From contig JABYQN010000009.1 of NCBI GenBank assembly GCA_022606135.1, positions 1,079,001-1,143,000 of the forward strand: DNA of 64,000 nt, in the 5' to 3' direction. The position numbers and the translations under genes are program-made. The notes below the pieces were generated by a model. The model worked only from the letters and a program-made list of their open reading frames with translations, had not been told where the DNA came from and searched no databases. Each line of letters starts with the position of its first letter. Position 1 is the first letter of the stretch. Shown here in pieces: positions 53,244 through 64,000 of the stretch. Origin of the DNA: Fomes fomentarius. Taxonomy: Eukaryota; Basidiomycota; Agaricomycetes; Polyporales; Polyporaceae.

Positions 53244-54563
53244 ATGGTCGTCTTGCTCCCGCTCCTCTTCTTATCGCTGTCCGCGCTTGTGCAGGCATTA
53301 ACATACAAGGCTGCGGACATCTCTTCCATCGTGGTGGTAGAGAATGCTGGCCACAGGTACACCGACAGTGGGAAGGTGACTCCGTTCGAGACCATTATAA
53401 AAAACCACGGCGCGAACACGGCGCGCATCCGGGTCTGGACGGCTGGCCAGTACGACTTGAACTACGGTCTTGCACTTGCGAAGCGTATCAAGGCTGCGGG
53501 CTTGACGTTGGTCATTGACTTGCACTACAGTGATACTTGTCAGTTTGTCTTTTGGCCTCAAGTTTTTGAATCATCTTACAATGAATGCACTCTGACCAGG
53601 GGCTGATCCTGGCCACCAAGCTATTCCTTCTGGATGGCCCACGGACTTAGATGGACTGAACACTAAGATCTGGCAGTGAGTTCATCATCTCTTTTCCCTT
53701 GACGTCTCAATTCACTCTCGCTCTGATGACAGATACACGCAGGACGTCGTGAAGGCATTCTCAAATCAAGGAACACCCATCGACATCCTACAGGCAGTCA
53801 CTCTTCGCTGCACACTTGCCATGCATCCTCGTGCTAACGACTGTCCCGTACAGGTCGGTAACGAGATCAACGACGGCCTCCTCTGGCCCGTCGGCCGCAT
53901 CTCCGTCAACGGCATCAACCCTGTCTCTCAACTCCTCAACTCTGCAATCAATGGCGCGAAGTCGGTTGCCTCGCCGAAGATCCTGATCCATCTCGCGAAC
54001 GCCTGGGACTGGTCCGATATCTCCTGGTTCTTCAAGAACGTATACATCCAGGGCGCGCTCTCCGCCGACAAGGTCGACATCATCGGCCTCTCGTTCTATC
54101 CATTCTACGACTCGCGCGCGACTCTCTCGACGCTCACGTCATCGCTCACGAACACGGCGAACACGTTCGGTAAGCCGATCGTCATCGCGGAGACGAACTG
54201 GCCTGTGAGCTGCGCTGGTGGGAGTCTCTCCGAGAAGAGCATCCCAATCTCGAGTGCGGGCCAGTCGAGCTGGGTGTGGAACATTGAGCAAGTCTTGAAC
54301 GGGCTCCCGAATGGTTTGGGGCAGGGTATCTGTACGTGTCACGTCCCCCCTGAACATTGGTTTACGGTGCTGAATCCCTCTCACGAACAGTCTACTGGGA
54401 ACCTGGCTGGATCGGAAATGCGAACCTCGGCTCGGCTTGCGCGGTGAGCCTGCTTCTGCTCCTTCAGTATCTAGCAAACTGATCATTCGAACAGGACAAC
54501 CTCTTGGTCGAGTCCTCAGGCGCAACCCGCGACTCGATCAACATCTTCACTTGGGATATGTGA
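53244..54563 (+). CDS. GH53 arabinogalactan endo-beta-1,4-galactanase, secreted
   Basis: Extracellular enzyme that cuts beta-1,4-galactan side chains of pectin. The signal peptide is MVVLLPLLFLSLSALVQA. The TIM-barrel markers of family 53 are present: ENAGHRYTDSG, ANTARIRVWT, LTLVIDLHYSDTWADPGHQ (split by an intron), VGNEINDGLLWPVG with the acid/base Glu, DIIGLSFYPFY, and IVIAETNWPV with the nucleophile Glu. The end, YWEPGWIGNANLGSAC and INIFTWDM, is also typical. Single-domain enzyme of normal length (about 340-350 residues) with no carbohydrate-binding module. Five or six introns. Neighbouring a secreted phosphatase in the same orientation. Confidence 0.95.
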
Positions 54564-55076
54564 GGTTGATGTGACAAGTCTTGATTGAAACGACGGATGG
54601 TCGTTGCATCAAATGGAGTTGTTGAGTGCTGAACTCGTTGGCAGTAGGGGTAGTCGAATATGACGAATTCACGAGGCGACTCATTTGAACGCTTCACGAC
54701 CGAACCTGTGGAGTTCCTTCGGAGGGGGTTCACCGCCTGAATCGACGCACGTGCACTATCCTATACGTCGTTGGGTAATGCGCTACACATCGGATCGGCG
54801 GTAATGTATGTTGAAGGTATTGCCTCGGGTAAGTACTACTTACGCCCATATAGACGCCAGTCTGCGCGAATTCGAAGAGCATGACGGGCAGCTCGTTGAA
54901 CGTTCAACAACCAAGAAGTTTCTGTTGTCAACGCGGCGTGCTACACATCGCTTCAAATAAGTCTAACGACACGGTCCGACGAATCGCACAGTGTCAGCAC
55001 GCGCGTCATCGAATCACGCGCACGAACGTGCTTCGAGTTCGTCCCAGGGACCATGAGCGTAGGTCCGAAAATCCGG
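54564..55076. other. intergenic, nothing recognised
   Basis: GH53 3' flank and phosphatase upstream region. Confidence 0.45.
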
Positions 55077-55082
55077 TATAAA
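55077..55082 (+). promoter_or_regulatory. TATA box of the acid phosphatase gene
   Basis: TATAAA lies 68 bases before the ATG at 55150. Confidence 0.6.
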
Positions 55083-55149
55083 GCTCACCGCTCGGACACC
55101 GATTGAACGTTCTAGTCAGACCGTCGTGGTTCCTCCAGCGCTCATCTTC

Positions 55150-57032
55150 ATGTGGACACCTGCCAGGATGCTGACCACATTCATAGCCATCATAATAGCG
55201 CTCGAGCTCGTTGCAAGCGCGAGCGGAATGAGCGCGGGGTTCAACCCGCTGCACCATTCTGGTGCCGCGTCGCCTTACTTCGACGCGCCCTCGCAGTTCG
55301 GTATCTCTTCGTCTACGCCAGCGCGATGCTCTGTGGATCAGGCCGCCTACATCCTTCGGCATGGCTCGTAAGTGCCGGAGGCATCTTTCCGGAGAAGTGC
55401 ATCATAGTACTGACTGTAAATTTTCCCACAGGCGGTTCCCTGAGCCGGGTTCGTTCGCAGGGTGGCAGGGACTGTTCGCGAAGCTCCAAAACGCGACTTA
55501 CACGGCGAACGGCCCGTTGGCGTTTCTGCCGTCTTGGGTCCCTCCTGTGGACGACATCCCTCACCAGCCGCTCTTTCTCTCGTCCACTGGCGCCCGGGAG
55601 GCGTTCGACCTCGGTGTCGAGCTCAGGAAGCGCTATCGGTTCACAAAGGGTGGAGATAACTTCACTGTCTGGTGGGTCCAGTGAGATTGCGCATCCGGAA
55701 CGTACTGATCGTCTACATCGTTGACAGGTCCGCCGACCAGCAGCGCGTATTGGACACGGCGACCTACTTTACGCTCGGATACCTCTCTCAGGGCAACTAC
55801 CTCTCCGCCTCGAACGCGAACCGCGGCCAGATCATCACCACTCCGGACTCCGTCAACTTCACCTTCGCTGATTCGCTCACGCCATCTGCAGCGTGTCCCG
55901 CATACAAGGGCGGAGATACGTCGTCAAAGGCGGGGACCTTCCGCGAGACGTACCGGACCAAGATCGCGGCCCGCCTCAATAAGTTCTTGGTTGGGCTGGC
56001 ACTGAACGCGACGGATGTTGGTGTCATGCAAGACCTTTGCGGCTTCCAGGCGGAGATCAGCGGGGATACTCGTTTCTGCGACATCTTCACAGGTGTGTTC
56101 AATGGTATTCAATGAAGGCTGTCTGCTCATCATGATGATCTCACAGAATCGGAGTGGCTTGATTATGAGTACGCACACGATCTGAATTATTACTATGGGT
56201 AGGTGCAGGGCCGAGTTTGTAATATCGACCTTGATTGAGCCTCTGTCTCAGGTCCGGTCCTGGTAACCCATTCTCGGCGACTACTGGGTATCCTTGGGTG
56301 AAAGCCATTACTAGCCTGTTTGCATCTGGACCAAATCAGACGCGGGATGGAGGAAACTTCGTTCCGCCGCCCTTGATCATGAGCTTCACAGTAAGCCCTT
56401 TCTCCGTCCCATTCTTGAGATAGATGTTGCAAGACTCACTTGCTCGCGCCCAGCATGACAACAACCTGCCACCTATCGTGTCGGCGCTGGGCCTCTGGAA
56501 CACGTCGGTGTTTCAAGACGTGTATCCCTTGTCAACGACAGCGCCTGCCCCTCACCGCAACTTCCGCTCTTCATACCTCGTCTCCTTCCGCGGCTATGTG
56601 GCCCTGGAGCGCTTGTCGTGTGATGCACATGATCCTCCGAGCAGCGTGAAGCACACCGCGAACCACCTTCCATTGGGACCGGGCGCGAGTGCGAATGCAT
56701 TGAAATACGTCCGCATTAGGGTGGGCATGCACTTTCCACACGTCATTCCACCTCAACGCTGATGGTGTGTCCCGGTGGTCGGATCCTAGATCAACAACGC
56801 CGTCGTTCCTGTGCCAGGCTGCGCGACGGGTCCTGGGTCCTCGTGCCCGCTCGCGTCCTTTACAAGATACGTGGAGAAGCGGAGTGTGGTTGCCGGGGAC
56901 TTTGTGGAACGCTGCGGGCTCCAAGACGTCAAGAACGCGACAAGCCAGCTTGATATCTTCACTCACTTCCCGTCAGTCATTGGTCAGACGTCCATGTTAC
57001 TCACTCCGCTTCCGTACGCGAGCGCGCCGTAA
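55150..57032 (+). CDS. histidine acid phosphatase (phytase-like), secreted
   Basis: Two-step phosphomonoesterase or phytase of the histidine-acid-phosphatase superfamily, secreted for phosphate scavenging. The signal peptide is MWTPARMLTTFIAIIIALEL and onward. The active-site motif AYILRHGSRFPEPG is completed across an intron (RHGxRxP), and the proton-donor motif is SFTHDNNLPPI (HD) in the C-terminal half. Between them lie QQRVLDTATYFTLGYL and the EYAHDLNYYYGSGPGNPF segment. Several cysteines are suitable for disulfides and there are many N-x-S/T sites (NATYT, NFTVW, NATDVG, NTSVF, NQTRD, NATSQ). Probably six or seven exons. The joint before INNAVVPVPGC may use either of two nearby introns around 56620-56790. 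Stop TAA 57030-57032. Translation is from ATG; an in-frame GTG lies 24 bases earlier. Confidence 0.93.
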
Positions 57033-57442
57033 TGGCATGTAAAGTCGGTTGTGCGACAAGCTAAAGTGCTTGGACTTGCAGCGTCGATCATGCTGTAGTA
57101 GCAATAGTCATTAACAACGTTTGACAAACGTCAGTGAGTGCATTGAAGGGCGTACCGCGCGCGTTAGTAACACGGGCTTCGCGAGTTGTATCAAGCACAC
57201 GCACCTTACCCGGGATTAGTGATGGATAAGACGCAACGTGAAGGACGATGTTTACTCAAGAGAAAGGGCGAGTAAGGCGATTATGACGGATGTTATCTGA
57301 TGGCGATCTCCGGTGCGATTGCAAGCAGTGTTCGGCGCACATACTTAGACTGCTCATTCCGTCCCGTTCTTGCCTTCCAACTCCTCACTCGTTGCGCATC
57401 TCCTCTCCTCGCTCTCCTCTCTCTCGTTGCTGTTCAGCTACC
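57033..57442. other. intergenic, profilin promoter
   Basis: C/T-rich leader before profilin, otherwise nothing recognised. Confidence 0.45.
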
Positions 57443-58066
57443 ATGTCCTGGCAAGGTGAATGCCGCGCTCATTCTTGAACCCCTGAACGTGCAACTCATA
57501 CCTCCCCGCCTGTGGCATTCGAATCGCTTAGCGTACGTTGACACCAACCTCGTCGGAAGTGGCAAGGTCACCAAGGCCGCCATCCTTGGTCTCGCGGGAG
57601 GTGTTTGGGCATCCTCGTCGGGATACACGGTGCGCTCGTTATGCGCGCTTTGCATCTCGCGAATACTGACCTTCACACCGATCCCGTGCCCGTATCGCTT
57701 CCTTGCTTCTCGATATCGCTTGATGCAGCTCTCTCCAGAGGAGCAACAGGCCATCGTCAAGAGCTTCAGCAACCCCGATGACGTTCGCGCACATGGTGTC
57801 CGGTTGGCGGGTCAGAAGTTCTTCGTCATCTCTGCGAATGATCGTAGTATCTACGGCAAGAAGGGGGTGCGTCATGTTTGCGACTCTCCGTCCTTCGCCA
57901 GTCTGATATGGGCAATCCCTGTGTGTGCGACCAGAGCGACGGCATTGTGCTCGTCAAGACCAAGCAGGCTGTGCTGGTCACCGAGTACTCCGCACCCATC
58001 CAGGCCCCCGAGGCAACACCAATTGTGGAGAACCTTGCCGACTACCTGATCGGTGTGGGCTACTAG
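57443..58066 (+). CDS. PFY1: profilin
   Basis: Small cytosolic actin-monomer-binding protein that also binds poly-proline (formins) and phosphoinositides. Four exons: MSWQ plus one base, then AYVDTNLVGSGKVTKAAILG, GLAGGVWASSSGYT, LSPEEQQAIVKSFSNPDDVR, HGVRLAGQKFFVISANDRSI, and the last exon SDGIVLVKTKQAVLVTEYSA to PIVENLADYLIGVGY. Length about 126 residues, normal for fungi. The MSWQxYVDxNL start and the LADYLIGVGY end are the family signatures. The tiny first exon (13 nt of coding) is typical for fungal profilin genes. Confidence 0.97.
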
Positions 58067-59619
58067 GTTTCTGGGCATTCTGCTGCTTGTAGAAGCACCG
58101 CATGGAGTGTGTTGCTAGTCGTTACTGCTATCCTGGATGAAGATTCAACGCAAACTGTATTCATTCATGACCTTGGCTTGACAATAACCATCTTGTACTT
58201 TCTAGTTTGACCGTCTCAACAGTTCCCCAGGAGGCAGATCAGAGATCAGTAACCAGTAGTAGCAGGGAAATATGGGTCGTAAGTATCATGTGTGATGCTA
58301 TTAAGTTATTGGGCGCCTAATCTGTGCCCCGAGTCGCCCGGGCCGTTGAGTCCGCAATTCACGAAACGGTCTATCCTCCTGCTTTCTTTTGATTCGTTTG
58401 TCTGAGCGCCACCTACAACGCTATTCCAAAAAATCCCCCAAATCAAGCACAATGACCCAATTGAAGGACAGCTCACCGCCCTTACTACGCACTCACACCA
58501 CTAGCACATGGGGACGCTTGTCAGCCTCTGGATGGTTTGACCTTCTCCTGTGTGCTGCAACTGTGTGACGAAACAGAGCAGGTCAAGCAAGTATGCAATC
58601 TGGTACTGTTCATCCATTCGATACTGAGAAATCGACGCATCTCCCGTTGTAGGCCCCCTTTCTAACTCAGCACAGTCGACTATCCGGTCATCTAGAGCTT
58701 GAGTGTGAAATCGCCATACCCGGTGGCAGGTATGAACAATCTAGGCTCTTCACGGGACGTCTTCCCAAGGACAGGGTCGCCTTGTAGGGCCGTTTATCCC
58801 GCTTGTCAGTAGGCCTGTCCAACGTCTGCCTAGGGGAGACTACAGGATCGCAGGCAGGCAGGTGGCAGTATTGCTCCGGAGTCGGAATGCCGTGGTGCAA
58901 GTGTTCACCTTTCTTCACGATACCTCCGTCAACTGACCGCCAGATGTTTCATGCGATACTAGCACATCGTGGAACGTCAAAGATAGAAGTAGAATTCTCG
59001 ATGACAAGGTACCACTCACGAACAATATCCAGAACTCCGCTGAAACGCGCAAGCCAGAAATCAGAAGTCTCATGTATAACGCCACCAACCACAACTGTCA
59101 TCCGAAGCTTGCACACCAGGCTTCCAAACTCGACTGTCGAGCTTCATAATTACCCCTGACGCCCTTCCACTTCGATGTTTCTAAGCCCGGAGTTATGACT
59201 GCCAACCCAGTGGACCACCCTCCGAGTGCGCACTTATATCCTATATGGTCCACGCTATGTGCGGTGGTCGTTACCCTTCCTACTCATTTTCAACTCCGTC
59301 CACCACATGCCTGGTGAACGGTCATTCGAACCGCTGTCTCACGGTTATCTAAGAAGTTTGCTCGACAGCTCATCGCGTCAAGATTTATCATGGCGGCGGT
59401 GAGGGTGCATCGAGCTCTCACCGTCAACCTAGTCTCCACCGATGAGACTCAGTCCCATCGCTAGAGCATGACGAGCGCTCCAGAGTCTGGGAGCTAAGCG
59501 GCGCCTAATCGGTTGCTCGGGTTCGTTGACTATTTTTCTCCAGCGCTATGGTGTCCGAATACCGGGTTTCTTCTGGGGTTTCGACGCTCAAATATTGATG
59601 ATCCAAGTTCCTACGATTT
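58067..59619. other. gene-poor interval, left part
   Basis: No domain, tRNA or mobile-element feature was recognised; only short frames. The profilin 3' UTR is at the left edge. Confidence 0.45.
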
Positions 59620-59639
59620 CCCCCCCCCCCGCCCCCCCC
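59620..59639. repeat. C11-G-C8 low-complexity tract
   Basis: Eleven C, one G and eight C residues in the middle of a 3.3-kb gene-poor stretch. The G-rich complementary strand is a run that could form a G-quadruplex-like structure, and assembly length errors are likely here. Confidence 0.75.
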
Positions 59640-61374
59640 ATATTCAACGTCAACCACTAAAGGGACCAGTGGGTTCTCGCGTACGGGTGAAGCTATGTCC
59701 GATTCGCCCCTGGGAATGTGTTGTGCGCCCTTGCAGCGGTGACAAGCACAGCCTATCACCAAAATCCCTGAGCTGAAATCCGGACACTTCTGACTGCCGA
59801 GACCTTTCACAGATCCTGCAGGTCGGTTTGTGCGAAGACCTAACTCGGCTCGGATGTTAGGAGAACCATAACCCGCACATGCGATGGTCGGAAAGACCGT
59901 ACACCCTCTCGGCCGCCCTATTGGGAAAGACCCGATTTCTCACTTCAAAGCCAAATCCGGACGCATTTCGCAAAGATTTTGGCTGAAGGCTCGAGCCAAT
60001 ACAGATGTCTGGAGTTTGGAGTCTGGACGCCAAAATGAGCGCGAATTTCGCAGGCATCCGGAATCGGGTTTTGGCCTGCAAGTAGACAATCAGGCGTTTT
60101 GGTGATTATGTCGGGGGGCCTGCCGCGACTGATTAGTCATAGTTCATCCATCACGATTGCCGACCTAACCACAATCCCACGTCAAGCTCACTCGGGTAGG
60201 CGCTGAGTTCATCTGCCTGGGCTTCCATGGATCAAATATTCCACAAGGCTCTGCCTGTCCCGCCTACTGAATCACCCACAAGGCGAGCTACTTTGCGATA
60301 ACGGACACGTGGATCTTGACGCTCTCTCGGCAGCCTTCACACGGAGCGCTTCTCCCCTCCGCCCGAAGCGCGATATCGACGCATGTACTCACTGAGTTCG
60401 GTCGGGGGTGTGTTCGAATGCGATATAGCGAATCCTTTGAGCCTACCACCGAAGGGTAAGTACAAGGGGCAGATGACATGTGCGGCGAGACTTCGCAACC
60501 ACAACCGCTCCTGGGACGCCCGAACTCGGCTTTCGAACGGCCTCTCTCCCTCTGCAGACCCGCAACCGCCATTCCCAGAGGCTAGGAGGGGCTCGTCTTG
60601 TTCATAGTAAGTGGGAACTCTCTATCCAGATTTCCATGAGGCTCTTGCTTCCTTCACATAGTACACGATAGTCCCAGTGGTCTGACGGATATAGGCATGT
60701 CAACCACAGAGGCCTCGCCCCCTCGTACTCGAAAAGATATTCGACTATGGAGTCGAAGCAGCGCAGCAGCTCCTGATGTTCACCAGCCCTCGCGGGAGAT
60801 CGATTGCGGGACTACACTAGTTGAGTGTCCGACTCACTGCCACAGTTGACAATGTTTCTAGACCTTCCGACCACTCTGGTAATGCCTATCTTGACTAACG
60901 TTGTGTAGCGACGAATACCACCACCGTCAGCACGGCACCGAGATGTCTGCGAGATGGCCAACCACCGCTAGGTGGGCTCAGCGCGGCTCAAATATCTGTC
61001 ACCCCAAACGCTGTTGTCGTGGGCAACTCCCTAGCGAAGCTCTCCTCTCAACGTCACTACCCTCACCACCTGGGTTCACAGTTACGTATCCGTATTCACA
61101 ATGCTGGTTCCTCTAAACACCTTGTGACCATCTGACCTCTTGATGGTCTAGCGTCGCTCAGGCTCCCACTCGAGACCGCTCTCGTCTATGGGAACCCTGC
61201 TCCACGACAGCCGCTTCAGTCCCGCTAAGAGTTGGTCCGCTGCGGTTCCATTGACGAGCTGCTGTCAGAAGGTTGCTCTGTGGTACGGTCAAATGATCTC
61301 TCCAATTTCCCACTGGTTAACCCCCCCGGAATCCCTGGAAGCCTTCCCCGTCGCGGCATGGCACCGTCGCCAGT
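59640..61374. other. gene-poor interval, right part
   Basis: No confident gene. Frames at 61188-61447 directly before the OB-fold gene may contain its missing 5' exons. One of them (GSIDELLSEGCSVVRSNDL) reads plausibly but ends out of frame at a C7 run (61321-61327). Confidence 0.4.
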
Positions 61375-62256
61375 GTGTGGTTTGCCTTTCCGCAAGGGCA
61401 CGTGGGGTACAAACTCAACGCAGATCGGGATGGCTATAAAACCGTAGCATGCGCCCCCAGTGAAGTCGGCAGATTTGTGCAGCAGTTCTACACCCAGTCC
61501 TCGATACTACTCCTCGGCACCCCAATGGCTCGCCTCGGCACCGACGTCTGCGCCCGCCTTAAGGACGCCAACGACCATGTCGTACTCGTCTCCTGTCCCA
61601 CCGTCCAAGTCGTTGGTATCGAGACGCACTCGGAGGTCGACTTATGCGGCTTCCGGATAAAGTACACCGTCACGCTCGCTGATGACGTGGGCACGGTCAA
61701 TGTTATCTTTCCCGTCGACTTCAAGGTGTACCGCGTTGGAGTTCGTCCCAACATGGACCACAGGGAGCTCGCCCAGGGCGACATGGTCACCATCCGGGGC
61801 ATGCTCCGTCTCTACGATACGGACAAGGACGAGCAGTACGTACGATGCGCCGCGTGCCGCGCGTTCATGCGTGCATCAAAGTATTTTATGGCTGAACGGT
61901 TATGCAGCGTGGTCCTCGTCCACCATGTTGAGGTTGTTACTCATGGCGAGCAGAGCCCCGAACTCCAAATCACCGAACTCCCCGAAACAGAACTTGAAAG
62001 GAGGATCGCTGGTGAGCGCTCTATCTCCCACCTTCCTGCATCCTCCTTGCCATCATTTCCTCCTTCGTCAATCCGCTGATTCAGCTCCACAGAGCTCGAA
62101 AGTGAGCTCGAGAGGATGAAAAAGCGTTTAAGTAGCCTGGTCGAGCCGTACGCCAGGGGTCTCATTGTGGAATCCGTCGTCGAGGCCCTCTTAAAGATCG
62201 GGGACGTGGCGGACGAATCCACTACCGCTCAGCCTGTCACCAATGCCGCCCAATGA
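61375..62256 (+). CDS. OB-fold protein resembling Stn1/RPA2, 5' end uncertain
   Basis: The core reads VLVSCPTVQVVGIETHSEVD, then FRIKYTVTLADDVGTVNVIF, then GDMVTIRGMLRLYDTDKDE. This is the strand and turn pattern of an OB-fold (entry PxxxVQVVGI, DD-G-T turn, closing G-x-V-x-I-R-G-x-L) as in Stn1 and RPA2. An intron at about 61837-61907 joins to VVLVHHVEVVTHGEQSPEL, matching the last OB strand. A second intron leads to a helical end (ELESELERMKKRLSSLVEPY) and TGA at 62254-62256. If Stn1, it would bind the telomeric single-strand overhang with Ten1, but the family call rests on pattern alone. No convincing ATG was found; the open frame begins near 61329 without one, so 5' exons are missing from this model. 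Confidence 0.5.
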
Positions 62257-62653
62257 CGCTCTTGCGTCCGACGTGAGTGGTACTTCTGGCTCCCAAGTAT
62301 GTCTACTGATCCGAGTTGCAGCGGGAGATTGTAAATGGAAATATATCGATCCCCGAATCCTAAGCTCGAGGGAAGTGGGAATTCAGAGAGTAGTCGTTCC
62401 AATTTCCCATGTATTGCCAATGGTGGAAAGTTCTTGGGAAGGAGCGGTGCAAAGTGTAGAATACAAGTGTTTCGAGCGGCGAATTCATCATTTGCGGAAG
62501 ACATTTCATATAGTCGGCATAGTTGGACTGAGCAAGAAGTATCATCCTCGGGCGAAGCGTTCCAGGGCGAGGATGTCATATTGCGGCAAGGGAAACCGGA
62601 GAGCGATCCATTCATCAGACCATCCGATACGGGAGTAGCCCATTCCGAATTCA
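62257..62653. other. convergent spacer
   Basis: 3' flanks of the OB-fold gene (+) and membrane-protein gene (-). Overlapping short frames only. Confidence 0.4.
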
Positions 62654-63670
62654 TCAGACGCTCTTTTCAGCGTCCTTCCGTGCATGCCACCACTCTTCTT
62701 CCTTCGGGCGCAGCGGCCCAGGAAAAAACACGGGCAGGAGCGCCGACCCGACGCCGTCCTCGATCTCCTCCGCCCGCATCAAGGCCTGCATGACCTTATC
62801 GTCGTGCACGATCGTCTTCCTTGCATCCTCGAACTTGAACCCAAGTGCAGCCGCGCCACGCCACGTCCGCGCGGCATACATCGTGTGGACGGCGCCGAGT
62901 GCAGCGAGCCCGAGCACGCACCACGCGTCGGCCACATGGAGCTCGGTAAGCCGGACGAATACCGCCGCCCACAGCATAAGCAGCACCGTCACTGCAGCGC
63001 TGTATGTGGCGTTGAGAGGGCCGCTGCGCCCTCCAGCGATATCCTCGAGTTTGGCACCGCCCGCCTCGGTGACGACGACGACGGCGTCCGTGCTGCCGTT
63101 TCCGTTCGTGATGCATACGACCTCGCGCTTCTGGGGAGGCACGGCGCGTGCGGTGCGCAGCCCGTCCGTGTGTCGGAAGAGCACGATGAGGCCGCCGACA
63201 AACGACAAGCCGATCCCGCTGCTGACGATCGGCAGCACGTTCTCGGACGCGATTCCCCTGTGCTGCAACGCCCACGCAACGGCAACTTGGGCCGCCGCCG
63301 TGAGGGCCGCACTCCAGCCGACAACGTCTCCTGCAGGCGTCCCTGGGAACCTCGAAGTGTAGAGGAAGGTGAGCGTCAAACCACGGGAAGTGGGTTTGCC
63401 CAAGTGGCTCTGGAGGAGGTGCTCGATGGCAGCACTGCGATTGGTGCGGGAGTAGCCGGATTTGACGTTGATGACGGTCGAGGGCCAGTCGTGGGCTGGA
63501 GGGGCGCTTTTGCGTGAGAGGAGGGATATGAGGTATCTGGGCCACTCGAGGCTGAAGGGGCTGACCCCTGGGATGGCTTGAGCGCGTTGCAGGACATCGG
63601 GGGTCAGAGAGAGGTACAGGGCGAGCAGGACAGCTGGCCCGGCAGTGTCTTGAGAAGTGAGTATGCTCAT
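62654..63670 (-). CDS. conserved-type membrane protein, function unknown
   Basis: Single-exon frame of 338 aa from the ATG at 63670 (MSILTSQDTAGPAVLLALYL). Hydrophobic segments suitable for membrane helices: AGPAVLLALYLSL near the start, VGWSAALTAAAQVAVAWAL, VLPIVSSGIGLSFVGGLIVL, ATYSAAVTVLLMLWAAVFV and AWCVLGLAALGAVHTMYAA. A soluble loop between helices holds a Val/Thr/Gly-rich strand stretch (TNGNGSTDAVVVVTEAGGA). The C-terminus is charged (ARKTIVHDDKVMQALMRAEE), ends in EEEWWHARKDAEKSV and is probably cytosolic. I do not recognise the family. The large opposite-strand frame over the same bases is Arg/Pro-rich with no hydrophobic pattern and is taken as a shadow. Confidence 0.65.
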   Translation of the reverse strand: MSILTSQDTAGPAVLLALYLSLTPDVLQRAQAIPGVSPFSLEWPRYLISLLSRKSAPPAHDWPSTVINVKSGYSRTNRSAAIEHLLQSHLGKPTSRGLTLTFLYTSRFPGTPAGDVVGWSAALTAAAQVAVAWALQHRGIASENVLPIVSSGIGLSFVGGLIVLFRHTDGLRTARAVPPQKREVVCITNGNGSTDAVVVVTEAGGAKLEDIAGGRSGPLNATYSAAVTVLLMLWAAVFVRLTELHVADAWCVLGLAALGAVHTMYAARTWRGAAALGFKFEDARKTIVHDDKVMQALMRAEEIEDGVGSALLPVFFPGPLRPKEEEWWHARKDAEKSV

Positions 63671-64000
63671 GATGGTGTTCCCTAATATATGATGTGGCCT
63701 GGAGGTTGGAATCAGAGGAGGAGGGAGAACTCGTGCAGACCGGTCGTGATTTGGTGAGGGTCGTAACAACCCATAGACCTTTGCTTTTAATTGTTCTTAA
63801 AGGTGACTATGGCCCGGGAAAGATAGCAACGTGGAGATGTAAAGGTGTTCAAGTGTGCCTCGAGGACACAGCATCGCATGCATGACGTAAGTCCCGTGTA
63901 CACGAGCGGCTATATACAACAACTTGAAACGGTAATCCAGATAGGCGTTCAATTCTATGCCTTGCAACGCTAGCGAATGCCTGGATAGCCCAGTGCGTCA
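63671..64000. other. upstream region of the membrane-protein gene, window edge
   Basis: No gene was recognised. TTTTAATTGTTCTTAAA at 63786-63802 is an A/T patch about 120 bases upstream of the minus-strand start. Confidence 0.35.

Noticed and set aside
62684..63517. 277-codon + strand frame opposite the membrane-protein gene
   Set aside because: It is Arg/Pro/His-rich with no hydrophobic pattern, whereas the minus frame encodes several regular membrane helices and starts with ATG.

Overview
The window reads as nuclear DNA of a mushroom-forming basidiomycete (Agaricomycetes, plausibly Polyporales). The evidence is many short introns of about 48-80 nt with GT..AG ends, strong G/C preference at third codon positions, and basidiomycete-type families such as the DUF6533-like and DUF6534-like multi-pass membrane proteins, Zn2Cys6 and Kre9-like proteins. 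There are no operons, CRISPR arrays, insertion sequences or recognisable tRNA/rRNA genes. All gene models below were spliced by eye, so internal exon borders are less certain than gene identities.

Layout. 1-10 kb: a cytochrome P450 and a Zn(II)2Cys6 transcription factor, both on +, separated by 3.3 kb with no recognisable gene. 10-16 kb: a syntaxin-8-like Qc-SNARE, two tandem minus-strand GNAT acetyltransferases (the first fused to an Mss4 domain), and a class I glutamine-amidotransferase-like protein. 17-25 kb: a Ypk1/Gad8-type AGC kinase, a doubtful small locus with a clear TATA box, and a DUR3 urea/H+ symporter. 25.6-33.3 kb: a giant BEACH-WD40 gene on minus. 34-43.7 kb: a Kre9-like secreted wall protein, the E1 subunit of 2-oxoglutarate dehydrogenase, an Atg27-type MRH protein and an MFS transporter. 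45.8-50.4 kb: a convergent pair of orphan membrane proteins. 51-58 kb: ERCC1/Rad10, a GH53 galactanase, a histidine acid phosphatase and profilin. 58-61 kb: no gene recognised. 61.4-63.7 kb: an OB-fold protein resembling Stn1 and a single-exon membrane protein.

Most genes are housekeeping genes for trafficking and autophagy (SNARE, Mss4, BEACH, Atg27), TORC2 signalling (kinase), cytoskeleton (profilin), the TCA cycle (OGDH) and DNA repair (ERCC1). Accessory metabolism genes are interspersed (P450, MFS, DUR3, GH53, phosphatase). I see no biosynthetic cluster.

The most notable observations are the GNAT-Mss4 fusion beside a tandem paralogue that lacks Mss4, chains of very small exons (6-14 nt) in DUR3 and in both orphan membrane genes, a histidine at the SNARE zero layer, a duplicated motif in the ERCC1 tail, and three single-base frame breaks in or beside short homopolymers (P450, GNAT-Mss4, MFS). 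Those breaks may be assembly errors or real lesions.
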